Source: Roseateles_B sp041905785 (GTDB lineage: Bacteria; Pseudomonadota; Gammaproteobacteria; Burkholderiales; Burkholderiaceae_C). From it: DNA of 64,000 nt. The first letter of the stretch is position 1; each line of letters opens with the position of its first letter. Of the stretch, positions 25,697 to 34,626 are shown piece by piece. The notes beneath the pieces are model-generated. The model was not told the origin of the DNA, did no database searches, and saw only the letters and a list, made by a program, of their open reading frames with translations. A program made the translations under genes and the position numbers. Location: NCBI GenBank assembly GCA_041905785.1, contig JAYRKJ010000021.1:46886-110885 (forward strand), written 5' to 3'.

Positions 25697-26626
25697 ATGA
25701 ATACCGCCGCCGCCCCCTGCCCGCCAGCCCTTTACCAGGAACGCCGCGCCTTCCGCAGCGACATGCTGCTGCTGCGCGGCCTGCACCACCATGTGCTGCA
25801 TTGGGGCGACGCCTCGATGGAGACACCCGAGCGCCCGCTGCTGGTGATGCTGCACGGCTGGATGGATGTGGGCGCGTCCTTCCAGTTCGTGGTCGACGCC
25901 CTGCCCTCGGACCGCCATGTGGTGGCCATGGACTGGCGCGGCTTCGGCCTGAGCGACTGGACGGCCAGCGACGCCTACTGGTTCCCCGACTACCTGGGCG
26001 ACCTGGACGCCCTGCTGGACGCCGTCAGCCCCGGCCGTCCCGTCGACCTGCTGGGCCACAGCATGGGCGGCAATATCGTGATGGCCTATGCGGGCGTGCG
26101 CCCCGAGCGCGTCCGCCGCCTGGCCAATCTGGAGGGCTTCGGCCTGCCCGACACGCAGGCCGAGGAGGCGCCCCAACGTCTGCGGCAATGGCTGGATGAA
26201 CTGAAGGTACCCCAGCTGCTCAAGACCTACGCCAGCCTCGACGAGGTCGCCCAGCGCCTGATGAAGACCAACCCACGCCTCTCGCCCGCGAAGGCGGCCT
26301 GGCTGGCGCCGCATTGGTCCGAGCAGCGCGACGGCGCTTTCCACATCCTCGGCGACCCTGCCCACAAGCGGACCAACCCGGTGCTGTACCGCAAGGCCGA
26401 GGCCCTGGCCTGCTGGCAGGCCATCCAGGCCCCGACCCTGTGGGTGGAAGGCGCCCTCACCCAATTGAGCCAGTGGTGGGGCAAGCGCTATCCCCGCGAG
26501 GACTTCGAGGCCCGCCTGGCACTCGTGCCCCAGCTGAGCCGCGCCCGCCTGGACGATGCCGCCCACATGCTGCACCACGACCAGCCGGAGGCGCTGGCCG
26601 CGGTGCTGGAGGACTTCCTGGGCTGA
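25697..26626 (+). CDS. Alpha/beta-fold hydrolase
   Basis: 309 residues. The oxyanion-hole HGWMDVG, MDWRGFGLSDW and the nucleophile elbow GHSMGGN (Ser at about 116) mark an alpha/beta hydrolase; the late histidine is in DDAAHMLHHDQPE. The substrate is unknown; esterase or epoxide-hydrolase-like roles are possible. An ATG at 25763 (MLLLRGLHHHV) is an alternative start if the Pro-rich N-terminus is not real. It ends 18 bases from the convergent metallopeptidase, at a hairpin. Confidence 0.87.
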   Translation: MNTAAAPCPPALYQERRAFRSDMLLLRGLHHHVLHWGDASMETPERPLLVMLHGWMDVGASFQFVVDALPSDRHVVAMDWRGFGLSDWTASDAYWFPDYLGDLDALLDAVSPGRPVDLLGHSMGGNIVMAYAGVRPERVRRLANLEGFGLPDTQAEEAPQRLRQWLDELKVPQLLKTYASLDEVAQRLMKTNPRLSPAKAAWLAPHWSEQRDGAFHILGDPAHKRTNPVLYRKAEALACWQAIQAPTLWVEGALTQLSQWWGKRYPREDFEARLALVPQLSRARLDDAAHMLHHDQPEALAAVLEDFLG

Positions 26627-26638
26627 AGCCAGCCCAGG
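26617..26638. terminator. Hairpin between convergent genes
   Basis: Stem CCTGGGCT (26617-26624) pairs perfectly with AGCCCAGG (26631-26638), with a 6-base loop holding the hydrolase stop. No T run is seen; possible bidirectional terminator. Confidence 0.4.
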
Positions 26639-26644
26639 CCTGCC

Positions 26645-28519
26645 TCATGGCGAGACTGTCGCCTTGACACTGAGGGCACTGTAGGTCGCGTAGGCCTGCA
26701 CCGCCACATAGTAGGTGCCCGCCACCGGCGCGTTCACCGTGCAGGTCTCGGTGCTGGTGGCGCCGTCGGACTTGCAGGCATAGCTGGTGGTGGTGGGCTT
26801 CTGGCCGGCGCCCACGAAGAGATCGGCATCGCCATTGCTGCCCGCGAGGTTGACCACCAGCTTGGTGCTGCCGGCCGGGACCTGGATCGAGTAGTAAGTC
26901 CAGGTGCCGGTGGATGCCGACTGGTTGCCCAGGGCCACGCCGCTGGTCAGCGGGATGGTCGAGGGGGTGGTGCCGGCGCTCAGCGTGCCCTTCATCGCGT
27001 AATAGCCCAGGGAGCTGTACTTGGAGAAGCCGTTCTGCGGCGTGCCCTCGGCCCCGCCCTGGATGACGAGCTTGTAGTCCCCTGCCGCCAGGCTCAGGTT
27101 GACGAACTCCGCCGAGCGGTTCACCGCCAGGTTGCTGCGCGCCACCTGGGTGCCGGCGGCCGTGGTGATCGTGGCATCGACATCCAGCATGCGCAAATAC
27201 TCGATGGGATCGACCCGCAGGTTCAGCGTGCCGGCGCTGGAGAGGCTGAAGCTGAAGACGTCGGTATCGGTGTTGCGCTCGATCTGGCCCCAGTTGTCGG
27301 CCGGGTTGATCTCGCCGCCGGCGCGCAAGACCAGGGCCTTGCCGTTGACGTTGTCATCCGCCATGTAGGGCACGGCCTCGTCGACCGTCATGATCTTGAG
27401 GTCGTCTTCCCTGTTGCTCGCCGTGTTGTACTCGCCCTTGCTCCAGGTGAAGAGCTGGTTGGTCCACGAGCCGCCCATCCAGTAGTTGCCCATGATGGGG
27501 CCCCACTGGTAGGCCGGGATGCCCTCGAAGTACTCGCCGCCGGTGCCGCCGCCGTCATGCAGCATGCCCATCTGGTGGCCGACTTCATGCGCGCCGGTCA
27601 TGCCGATGCCATAGCCGTAGTCGAAGCCGCTGGCCGGGTTGCGGTAGAGCGTGCCGGCCGAGGTGGTCCCGAAGGAATGCACCGGTGCGAAGCTGCGGCC
27701 GTCCTGGTTGATGAAGTTGATGATGCCGGTACGCAGCACGTTGGCCGCCTTGGCAGCGTCATAGACCGCCTTGTTGGTGGTGACGTTGAGCTGCAGCATG
27801 GAGTACTGGTCCGCCACCGACTGCCAGGCGCGGTACATGTTCTCCTTGGTCACGCCATTGAGCGGCGTGCTGCCGCTCATCACCGCGGCCGTGTTCAGGT
27901 AGAAGACGTAGGGGCTGCCGGGCTTGCTTTCCAGCTTGGTCACGTCCTGGTTGTTGTAGGGGCCGATGTGCGGCGCCTGGCGCAGGGCCATGGGGCTGTA
28001 GACCGGATGGGCGGCCGCGATCTGGGCCAGGCTGGCGGTGCTGCGGTTGCTGCGCTGGAAGTCCTCGTCCAGGTCGGGATAGACCCGGCTCAGCGGCACG
28101 GGCTTGACGCTGACGACGCCGCGCGCGTCCGTGCTGTATTCCCAGGCCTTGTTCTGCCCGTGGAGCACCAGGAAGCCGCGCAGGCTCTTGCCGTCGCCCT
28201 TGAGGAAGAACATGGAATCCTCGGCGTCACGATGGCGGCCGGAGATGGACACCCGGCCGCCCTGCTCGAAGAAATCGCGCACCAAGACCGGCAGCTGGGA
28301 GCCGTCCTGCGCCTGTAGGCTCAAGGCCTGGCGGCCCTGGTGCTGTTGCTTCAGAACCTGGATCAGCGTGCTGGCACTGCCCAGCTCGGTGCCGTCGGCC
28401 GCGCGGGCCGCGGGGAGCTGACAAAAGGCCAGGCAGGCCGTCGTCAGTGCCGACAGCGGCAGGCGGCCTGCGCGAACGCGAACATCAGGGGAGACGGAAG
28501 AAAAGAACCTACGCTTCAT
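26645..28519 (-). CDS. Secreted reprolysin-like zinc metallopeptidase with PPC domain
   Basis: 624 residues from the ATG at 28519. The N-terminus is a signal peptide (basic KRR, hydrophobic stretch, ARA before ADG). The catalytic motif HEVGHQMGMLHDG has zinc ligands His311, His315 and His321 and base Glu312, as in M12-type metzincins; a Met-turn should follow. The C-terminal 90 residues (ALGNQSASTGTWTYYSIQVPAGST... to YYVAVQAYATYS) form a bacterial pre-peptidase C-terminal (PPC) domain, usually removed after secretion. It probably digests extracellular protein. No obvious transport genes lie next to it. The 236-base upstream region has a perfect 14-bp palindrome. Confidence 0.85.
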   Translation of the reverse strand: MKRRFFSSVSPDVRVRAGRLPLSALTTACLAFCQLPAARAADGTELGSASTLIQVLKQQHQGRQALSLQAQDGSQLPVLVRDFFEQGGRVSISGRHRDAEDSMFFLKGDGKSLRGFLVLHGQNKAWEYSTDARGVVSVKPVPLSRVYPDLDEDFQRSNRSTASLAQIAAAHPVYSPMALRQAPHIGPYNNQDVTKLESKPGSPYVFYLNTAAVMSGSTPLNGVTKENMYRAWQSVADQYSMLQLNVTTNKAVYDAAKAANVLRTGIINFINQDGRSFAPVHSFGTTSAGTLYRNPASGFDYGYGIGMTGAHEVGHQMGMLHDGGGTGGEYFEGIPAYQWGPIMGNYWMGGSWTNQLFTWSKGEYNTASNREDDLKIMTVDEAVPYMADDNVNGKALVLRAGGEINPADNWGQIERNTDTDVFSFSLSSAGTLNLRVDPIEYLRMLDVDATITTAAGTQVARSNLAVNRSAEFVNLSLAAGDYKLVIQGGAEGTPQNGFSKYSSLGYYAMKGTLSAGTTPSTIPLTSGVALGNQSASTGTWTYYSIQVPAGSTKLVVNLAGSNGDADLFVGAGQKPTTTSYACKSDGATSTETCTVNAPVAGTYYVAVQAYATYSALSVKATVSP

Positions 28520-28685
28520 GGACGATCTCTCAGGGTGGAGACGCGGTCGGTGCCGCGGGTGAAGCGTCGCAACGGGGTACTGCCGGCCATTGCGGCGCCG
28601 GGGACGGGCCTGCGCCTGGCGCCGGAAATGCGACCGGCATGCAGGCCCCATATCGACTATGAACAGCACCGTCAACTGTCCCAAG

Positions 28686-28699
28686 TGTCAGTACTGACA
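28686..28699. promoter_or_regulatory. Perfect 14-bp palindrome upstream of metallopeptidase
   Basis: TGTCAGTACTGACA is fully self-complementary. It lies about 170 bases upstream of the secreted metallopeptidase start and 57 bases past the DUF4212 gene's end. The length and symmetry suit a dimeric repressor or activator site; no matching regulator can be named. Confidence 0.4.
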
Positions 28700-28755
28700 G
28701 CCGGAGCAACCCTGAGCCGCTCAGCTGGTGAAGCCGGGTAAAAGGCGCCCGGCGC

Positions 28756-29040
28756 TCAGTCGCCCGCGTCCTCGCGGTGCTCCTCGTCCAGCCGGGCCAT
28801 CAGCCAGGCATAAAGACCGACGATCAGGAGATAGCCCACCAGGGCGCCCTGCGAGGCGAGCCAGAAGCTGAAGGGCCAGCCGAAAAAGCTGAAGCTGAGC
28901 TCGCGGGCGAACCAGGTCAGGCCGAAGCTCAACACGGTCCAGGCGCCGAGGAGGACGAGCGTCAGCCGGCGCGTGCTGCGCCAGTAACGGCGATGGCGGC
29001 GCTCGCGGGCGGTCGTGGGGGGCTGGTGCAGGGGGTCCAT
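28756..29040 (-). CDS. DUF4212-type small symporter subunit
   Basis: 94 residues from the ATG at 29040. Two membrane helices (about 25-45 and 55-78) surround the conserved WFARELSFSFFGWPFSFWLASQGALVGYLLIVGLYAWLM pattern (in part). DUF4212 proteins normally act as small partner subunits encoded just before a sodium:solute symporter of the acetate/ActP type. Here no symporter gene follows; the next gene on this strand is the metallopeptidase. The protein may be a remnant or may work with a symporter elsewhere. It is divergent from prfB. Confidence 0.82.
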   Translation of the reverse strand: MDPLHQPPTTARERRHRRYWRSTRRLTLVLLGAWTVLSFGLTWFARELSFSFFGWPFSFWLASQGALVGYLLIVGLYAWLMARLDEEHREDAGD

Positions 29041-29203
29041 GGCATGCGTCCGGTGCGCAGTGTGCCTCAGCTGCGGGCCCGCATGCATCAGGGCAGGCCC
29101 AGACCCGCGCCTTGATCCGCAGCGAGACGCCGCCAGCAGCTTAAAATGCGAGGTTGCTCAAAAGACCGTGCCCGGTGGCAAGCCGGCACCACCAGGATCC
29201 GTC

Positions 29204-30308
29204 ATGGACATCGAACGCATCAACCAAATCGGCACGACCCTCGCCGACCTGACAGCGCGTACCGACGCGCTAAGGGGGTATCTTTGACTACGACCGCAAG
29301 TCCCTGCGGTTGAACGAAGTCAATGCGGCGCTGGAGAATCCCAACGTCTGGAACGAGCCCAAGCGCGCTCAGGAGCTGGGCAAGGAAAAGCGCTCGCTGG
29401 AGCAGGTGGTCGAGACCATCAACTACCTCGCCAGCAACCTCGCCGACAACACCGAGCTCTATGACATGTCCAAGGCCGACAACGACATCGGCGGCCTGGA
29501 AGCCATCGAAGCCGACGCGGCCAAGCTGACCGAGAAGGTCGAGGAGCTGGAATTCCGCCGGATGTTCAACAACCCGGCCGACCCCAGCAACTGCTTCATC
29601 GACATCCAGGCCGGCGCCGGCGGTACCGAGGCCTGCGACTGGGCCGGCATGCTGCTGCGCCAGTACCTCAAGTACTGCGAGCGCAAGGGCTTCGCGACCA
29701 CGATGGAAGACGAGACGCCGGGCGACGTGGCCGGCATCAAGAGCGCGACCATCAAGGTGGAAGGCGAATACGCCTTCGGCCTGCTGCGCACCGAGACCGG
29801 CGTGCACCGCCTGGTGCGCAAGAGCCCGTTCGACTCCTCGGGCGGCCGCCACACCTCCTTCGCCTCGCTGTTCGTCTATCCGGAAATCGATGACTCGATC
29901 GAGATCGACATCAACCCGGCCGATGTGCGCACCGACACCTTCCGCGCTTCCGGCGCCGGCGGCCAGCACATCAACAAGACCGATTCGGCCGTGCGGCTGA
30001 CCCACATCCCCACGGGCATCGTGGTGCAGTGCCAGGACGGCCGCTCGCAGCACAGCAACCGCGACGTCGCCTGGCGCCGCCTGCGTTCGCGTCTGTACGA
30101 CCATGAAATGAAGAAGCGCATGGCCGAGCAGCAGAAGCTCGAAGACAGCAAGACGGACGTGGGCTGGGGTCACCAGATCCGCTCCTATGTGCTGGACCAG
30201 AGCCGCATCAAGGACCTGCGCACCAATGTGGAAGTCTCCAACACCCAGAAGGTGCTGGATGGCGACCTGGACGTCTTCATCACCGCCTCGCTCAAACAAG
30301 GCGTGTGA
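29204..30308 (+). CDS. prfB: Peptide chain release factor 2 (programmed +1 frameshift)
   Basis: Release factor for UGA and UAA codons. The first reading frame gives 27 residues (MDIERINQIG...RGYL) and stops at TGA 29285-29287. A +1 shift at CTT-TGA-C continues at 29286 and gives 367 residues in all, the normal RF2 length. The codon-recognition tripeptide SPF lies in RKSPFDSSGGRHTSF and the peptidyl-release GGQ motif at residues 252-254. The in-frame stop and shift site form the classical autoregulation of RF2, so this is one intact gene rather than two. A hairpin (30349-30367) follows. Confidence 0.97.
29272..29288 (+). promoter_or_regulatory. RF2 programmed frameshift site
   Basis: AAGGGGG at 29272-29278 is an internal Shine-Dalgarno-like sequence; CTT at 29282-29284 is the slippery codon, followed by the TGA stop and C. 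This order and spacing match the E. coli prfB site, where low RF2 lets the ribosome slip +1 on CUU. Confidence 0.95.
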
Positions 30309-30348
30309 TCTCCCACCCCCTACCGGCTGCGCCGGTCTTGCAGGCCGC

Positions 30349-30367
30349 GCTGGGCCAGAGGCCCAGC
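30349..30367 (+). terminator. Hairpin downstream of prfB
   Basis: Stem GCTGGGCC (30349-30356), loop AGA, stem GGCCCAGC (30360-30367), perfect 8 bp. The following CCTTTGG is a weak tail. The 263-base gap up to pepN also holds a second imperfect GC-rich hairpin near 30429-30453, and I see no gene in it. Confidence 0.45.
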
Positions 30368-30571
30368 CCTTTGGTAGGCACAATCGCGGTGCGATTGAGT
30401 CCGACCAAAGCCCCCCAAGGGGCGGCCCCGGCTGACCGGCGGAGCCGGATCAGCGGGACCCGCTGGGGAATGCGGGCCGGGGCGTGCCACCAGGGGCGCT
30501 CTGACCACGGAACCACACAGTCTCGGGTCACAAGCCCGGGGCACTGAAAAACACACTCGAGGAAGCCCGCC

Positions 30572-33262
30572 ATGATGCGTGAAGGCACTGCCGCCCTGAT
30601 CCGCCGCGAAGACTACGTGGCTCCGGCCTACTGGATCCGCACCGTCGACCTGACCTTTGACCTGGACCCGGCCAAGACCCTGGTCACCAGCAAGATGCAG
30701 ATTGAACGCAACGCCGCCGTGCCGCACGGCCCGCTGCGTCTGCACGGCGAAGAGCTGAACCTGCTGCGCGTGCTGATCAACGGCGAGAGCGTGTCCTTCC
30801 GCCAGGAGGGCCATGAGCTGATCATCGAGAGCGCGCCGGACGCCGACTTCGCCCTGGAGATCCGCAACACCTGCGCCCCCGAGAAGAACAGCGCGCTGTC
30901 GGGCCTCTACACCTCCGGCGGCGGTTTCTTCACGCAGTGCGAGGCCGAGGGCTTCCGCCGCATCACCTACTTCCTGGACCGTCCGGACGTGATGGCCGTC
31001 TACACGGTCACCCTGCGCGCCGACAAGGCCAAGTACCCCGTGCTGCTCTCCAACGGCAATCTGCTGGAGACCGCCGAGCTGGACAACGGCCGCCACCTGG
31101 CCAAATGGCACGACCCCTTCCCCAAGCCGAGCTATCTGTTCGCGCTCGTGGCGGCTGACCTCGTCTCGCGCGAGCAGCGCATTCGCACGCGCGCCGGCCG
31201 TGACCACCTGCTGCAGGTCTACGTGCGCCGCGGCGACCTGGAGAAGACCGAGCACGCGATGAACAGCCTCATCGCCTCCATCGTCTGGGACGAGGCCCGC
31301 TTCGGCCTGCCCCTGGACCTGGAGCGCTTCATGGTGGTCGGCGTGTCCGACTTCAACATGGGCGCCATGGAGAACAAGGGCCTCAACATCTTCAACACCA
31401 GCGCCCTGCTCGCCTCACCGGCCACCGCGACGGACGCCGACTTCGCGCGCATCGAGTCCATCGTCGCCCACGAGTACTTCCACAACTGGACTGGCAACCG
31501 CGTCACCTGCCGCGATTGGTTCCAGCTCTCGCTGAAGGAAGGCCTGACCGTGTTCCGCGATCAGGAATTCAGCATGGACATGGCCGCGGCACCCAGTGCG
31601 CGCGCCGTCTGCCGCATCCAGGACGTGCGCCAGCTGCGTGCCACGCAGTTCCCCGAGGACTCCGGCGCCATGGCCCATCCGGTGCGCCCCGACTCCTATG
31701 TGGAGATCAACAACTTCTACACCGCGACGGTCTACGACAAGGGATCGGAAGTGGTGCGCATGTACCAGACGCTGGTCGGCCGCAAGGGCTTCGAAGCCGG
31801 CATGAAGCTCTACTTCGAGCGCCATGACGGCCAGGCCGTGACCTGCGACGACTTTGCCGCCGCCATCGCCGACGCCAACCCCGGCTCGGCCCTGGCCACG
31901 CGCCTGGAGGCCTTCAAGCGCTGGTACTCGCAGTCGGGCACGCCGCGCGTGCAGGCCCGCGGCAGCTATGACGCCGCCGCTCAGAGCTATACGCTGACGC
32001 TCAAGCAGTCCAACCCTGCCACGCCGGGCCAGGAGCACAAGCTGCCCCAGCTCATCCCGGTGACCATGGGTCTGCTGAGCCGCGAGGGTCAGGTCTTGCC
32101 TCTGCAGCTGGAAGGCGAAAGCGCCCCTGCAGGCGCCGAACGCGTGCTGGTGCTGGACCAGGCCGAGCAGTCCTTCGTGTTCACCGGCGTGGCCACCGAG
32201 CCGGTGCCCTCGCTGCTGCGCGGCTTCTCGGCCCCGGTGGTGCTGGACGACGGCCTGAGCGATGCCGAGCTGCTGGTGCTGCTGCAGCACGACGCCGACG
32301 CCTTCAACCGCTGGGAAGCCAGCCAGCGCCTGGCGCTGAACCGCATCCTCAAGGCTGTTCGCACGGGCGAAGCGCTGGAACTGGACGAGGCCTACCTCGA
32401 GGCCATGCGCGCCGTGCTGCGCGACCCGCAGCTGGACGCCGCCTTCAAGGAACTGGCCCTGACCCTGCCCGGCGAAGGCTATGTGGCCGAGCAGCTGGAG
32501 GTGGTGGACCCGCAGGAGATCCACGCCGCCGTCGAGGCCGCGCATGCGCAGCTCGCCGCGGCCCTGGCCGACGATTGGGCCGCCGCCTATGAAGCCAACC
32601 AGGTGCAGGGCGGCTACGAGCCCAGCCCGGTGCAGTCCGGCCAGCGCGCCCTGGCCAACCTGGCCTTGTCCATGCTGGTGCTCAACGCCAGCCGTACGGG
32701 TGACGCCGTCTGGCCCGGCCGTGCCTACCAGCGCTTCAAGGACGCCACCAACATGACCGAGCGCCTGGGCGCCCTGGCCGCGCTGGTCAACGCCCACGCG
32801 GAACTGGCGGAACCCGCCCTGCAGCGCTTCCACAGCCTCTTCAAGCACGAGGCCCTGGTGGTGGACAAGTGGTTCGCCCTGCAGGCCCGCGCGGCCGAGC
32901 ATGGCGGCAAGACCTTCGCCCGCGTCAAGCAACTGCTGCAGCACCCGGACTTCACGCTGAAGAACCCCAACCGCGCCCGCAGCCTGCTGGCCTCGCTGTT
33001 CATGTTCAATCCGGCCGCCTTCCACCGCGCCGATGCCGCCGGCTACGTGCTGTGGGCCGAGCAGGTGCTGGCCCTGGACGCCATCAACCCGCAGCTGGCC
33101 GGCCGCATGGCCCGCGCCATGGACCGCTGGACCGTGCTGGCCGAGCCCTACCGCAGCGCCGCCCGCGAAGCCATTGCCCGCGTGGCCGCCAAGGCCGATC
33201 TGTCCAGCGACGTGCGCGAGATCGTCGAGCGCGCGCTGGCTTCGGGCAGCAGCGCCGCCTGA
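30572..33262 (+). CDS. pepN: Aminopeptidase N
   Basis: 896-residue cytoplasmic M1 zinc aminopeptidase with broad specificity for N-terminal residues. The substrate-recognition motif GAMEN and the zinc motif HEYFHNWTGNR (His300, Glu301, His304) are present, with the third ligand in LKEGLTVFRDQEF. The length and these positions match E. coli PepN. The C-terminal half is helical and ends with the usual regulatory domain. The ATG at 30572 is immediately followed by another (MMREG); both are acceptable. fbp follows 49 bases later and is probably cotranscribed. Confidence 0.96.
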   Translation: MMREGTAALIRREDYVAPAYWIRTVDLTFDLDPAKTLVTSKMQIERNAAVPHGPLRLHGEELNLLRVLINGESVSFRQEGHELIIESAPDADFALEIRNTCAPEKNSALSGLYTSGGGFFTQCEAEGFRRITYFLDRPDVMAVYTVTLRADKAKYPVLLSNGNLLETAELDNGRHLAKWHDPFPKPSYLFALVAADLVSREQRIRTRAGRDHLLQVYVRRGDLEKTEHAMNSLIASIVWDEARFGLPLDLERFMVVGVSDFNMGAMENKGLNIFNTSALLASPATATDADFARIESIVAHEYFHNWTGNRVTCRDWFQLSLKEGLTVFRDQEFSMDMAAAPSARAVCRIQDVRQLRATQFPEDSGAMAHPVRPDSYVEINNFYTATVYDKGSEVVRMYQTLVGRKGFEAGMKLYFERHDGQAVTCDDFAAAIADANPGSALATRLEAFKRWYSQSGTPRVQARGSYDAAAQSYTLTLKQSNPATPGQEHKLPQLIPVTMGLLSREGQVLPLQLEGESAPAGAERVLVLDQAEQSFVFTGVATEPVPSLLRGFSAPVVLDDGLSDAELLVLLQHDADAFNRWEASQRLALNRILKAVRTGEALELDEAYLEAMRAVLRDPQLDAAFKELALTLPGEGYVAEQLEVVDPQEIHAAVEAAHAQLAAALADDWAAAYEANQVQGGYEPSPVQSGQRALANLALSMLVLNASRTGDAVWPGRAYQRFKDATNMTERLGALAALVNAHAELAEPALQRFHSLFKHEALVVDKWFALQARAAEHGGKTFARVKQLLQHPDFTLKNPNRARSLLASLFMFNPAAFHRADAAGYVLWAEQVLALDAINPQLAGRMARAMDRWTVLAEPYRSAAREAIARVAAKADLSSDVREIVERALASGSSAA

Positions 33263-33311
33263 GCCCGGCCGCCAAGCCTGTGAACCGCATTCGCAACTTC
33301 AAGGTGTTTCC

Positions 33312-34325
33312 ATGACCCGTCGCATCAGCCTCACCCAGTACCTGATCGAGCAGCAGCGCCAGCACGGCCACATCCCGCAGGAGCTGCGGCTGCTGATCGA
33401 AGTGGTGGCCCGCGCCTGCAAGCGCATCGCCATCAGCGTCAACAAGGGCGCACTGGGTGATGTGCTGGGCACAGCCGGCAGCGAAAACGTGCAGGGCGAA
33501 GTCCAGAAGAAGCTGGACATCATCGCCAACGAGGTGCTGATCGAGGCCAACGAGTGGGGCGGCCACCTGGCGGCCATGGCCTCCGAGGAAATGGAAGGCA
33601 TCTACCTGGTGCCCAACCGCTTCCCGCAGGGCGAGTACCTGCTGATGTTCGACCCGCTGGACGGCTCGTCCAACATCGACGTCAACGTCTCGATCGGCAC
33701 CATCTTCTCGGTGCTGAAGAAGCCAGAAGGCAGCAAGGGTGTCAGCGAAGAGGACTTCCTCCAGCCCGGCAGCGCCCAGGCTGCCGCCGGCTACTGCGTC
33801 TACGGCCCCCAGACCACGCTCGTGCTGACCGTGGGCGACGGCGTGGCCATGTTCACCCTGGACCGCGAGCAGGGCAGCTTCGTGCTCACGCAAGAGGGCG
33901 TGAAGATCCCCGAGGACACCAAGGAATTCGCGATCAACATGTCCAATATGCGCCACTGGGACGCCCCGGTGAAGCGCTACATCGACGAATGCCTGGCTGG
34001 CGAGGAAGGCCCGCGCGGCAAGAACTTCAACATGCGCTGGATCGCCTCCATGGTGGCCGACGTGCACCGCATCCTGACCCGCGGCGGCGTGTTCATGTAC
34101 CCCTGGGACAAGCGCGAGCCCAACAAGGCCGGCAAGCTGCGCCTCATGTACGAGGCCAACCCCATGGCCTTCCTGGTGGAGCAAGCCGGCGGCGCGGCCA
34201 CCAATGCCCGCGAGCGCATCCTGGACCTCAAGCCCACGAAGCTGCATGAGCGCGTGTCCGTGGTGCTGGGCTCCAAGAACGAGGTGGAGCGCGTGACCCG
34301 CTACCATTTTGAGCAAGCGCTGTAA
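33312..34325 (+). CDS. fbp: Class I fructose-1,6-bisphosphatase
   Basis: 337 residues. Hydrolyses fructose-1,6-bisphosphate to fructose-6-phosphate in gluconeogenesis. The metal-binding loop MFDPLDGSSNIDVN and the substrate-binding C-terminal segment KLRLMYEANPMAFLVEQAGG are intact, and the N-terminal TQYLIEQQRQHG helix is typical. The 3' end contains the promoter of the tRNA-Thr gene that begins 24 bases after the stop. Confidence 0.96.
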   Translation: MTRRISLTQYLIEQQRQHGHIPQELRLLIEVVARACKRIAISVNKGALGDVLGTAGSENVQGEVQKKLDIIANEVLIEANEWGGHLAAMASEEMEGIYLVPNRFPQGEYLLMFDPLDGSSNIDVNVSIGTIFSVLKKPEGSKGVSEEDFLQPGSAQAAAGYCVYGPQTTLVLTVGDGVAMFTLDREQGSFVLTQEGVKIPEDTKEFAINMSNMRHWDAPVKRYIDECLAGEEGPRGKNFNMRWIASMVADVHRILTRGGVFMYPWDKREPNKAGKLRLMYEANPMAFLVEQAGGAATNARERILDLKPTKLHERVSVVLGSKNEVERVTRYHFEQAL

Positions 34326-34338
34326 ATTGTGCTATAGT
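34309..34338 (+). promoter_or_regulatory. Sigma-70-type promoter of tRNA-Thr
   Basis: TTGAGC at 34309-34314 (-35), an 18-base spacer and TATAGT at 34333-34338 (-10). The -35 box lies inside the end of fbp. Transcription should start near 34345, five bases before the mature tRNA. Confidence 0.65.
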
Positions 34339-34349
34339 CGCAGTCTTTC

Positions 34350-34425
34350 GCCGGTGTAGCTCAGTTGGTAGAGCAGCGCATTCGTAATGCGAAGGTCGGG
34401 AGTTCGACTCTCTTCACCGGCACCA
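34350..34425 (+). tRNA. tRNA-Thr (anticodon CGU)
   Basis: 76-base tRNA with encoded CCA. The acceptor stem GCCGGTG pairs with CACCGGC; the D arm is GCTC-AGTTGGTA-GAGC; the anticodon loop is TTCGTAA, giving anticodon CGU for ACG codons; the T loop is TTCGACT. The anticodon arm sequence matches E. coli thrW. A strong terminator follows at 34445. Confidence 0.97.
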
Positions 34426-34444
34426 GAATTCCATGAAATTCGGC

Positions 34445-34477
34445 AAGGGCCCGTTCGCGAGAACGGGCCCTTTGTTC
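34445..34477 (+). terminator. Rho-independent terminator of tRNA-Thr
   Basis: Perfect 12-bp stem AAGGGCCCGTTC (34445-34456) with GAACGGGCCCTT (34461-34472), loop GCGA, then TTGTTC. The end of its tail also begins the 14-bp tandem repeat array. Confidence 0.85.
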
Positions 34478-34556
34478 TTGGTCTCTGGTTCTTCGCCTCC
34501 GGTTCTTCGCCTCCGGTTCTTCGCCTCTGGTTCTTGGCCTCTGGTTCTTGGCCATG
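34473..34556 (+). repeat. 14-bp tandem repeat array (5 copies plus 1 degenerate)
   Basis: Units of 14 bases at 34487, 34501, 34515, 34529 and 34543, consensus GGTTCTTCGCCTCC with the last two reading GGTTCTTGGCC; a sixth, degenerate copy at 34473-34486 overlaps the terminator tail. The array lies between tRNA-Thr and the solute-binding protein gene, ending 70 bases before its start. The unit length is not a multiple of three and no ORF uses it. Confidence 0.85.
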
Positions 34557-34626
34557 CGTGGTTGGCCATGCGACACTGCAGGCATCGGCACCTTCATTGC
34601 TCCACGCCCAGCCATCGGGAGGTTCC

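Noticed and set aside
29204..29287. Separate 27-residue peptide gene before prfB
   Set aside because: It is the first frame of prfB; the CTT-TGA-C site with its upstream AGGGGG explains the apparent stop.
30429..30453. GC-rich imperfect hairpin before pepN as a riboswitch
   Set aside because: Only one short stem with a bulge is seen; no conserved aptamer features could be recognised.
34473..34556. Tandem repeats as a CRISPR array
   Set aside because: Units are 14 bases and directly joined without spacers; no cas genes.
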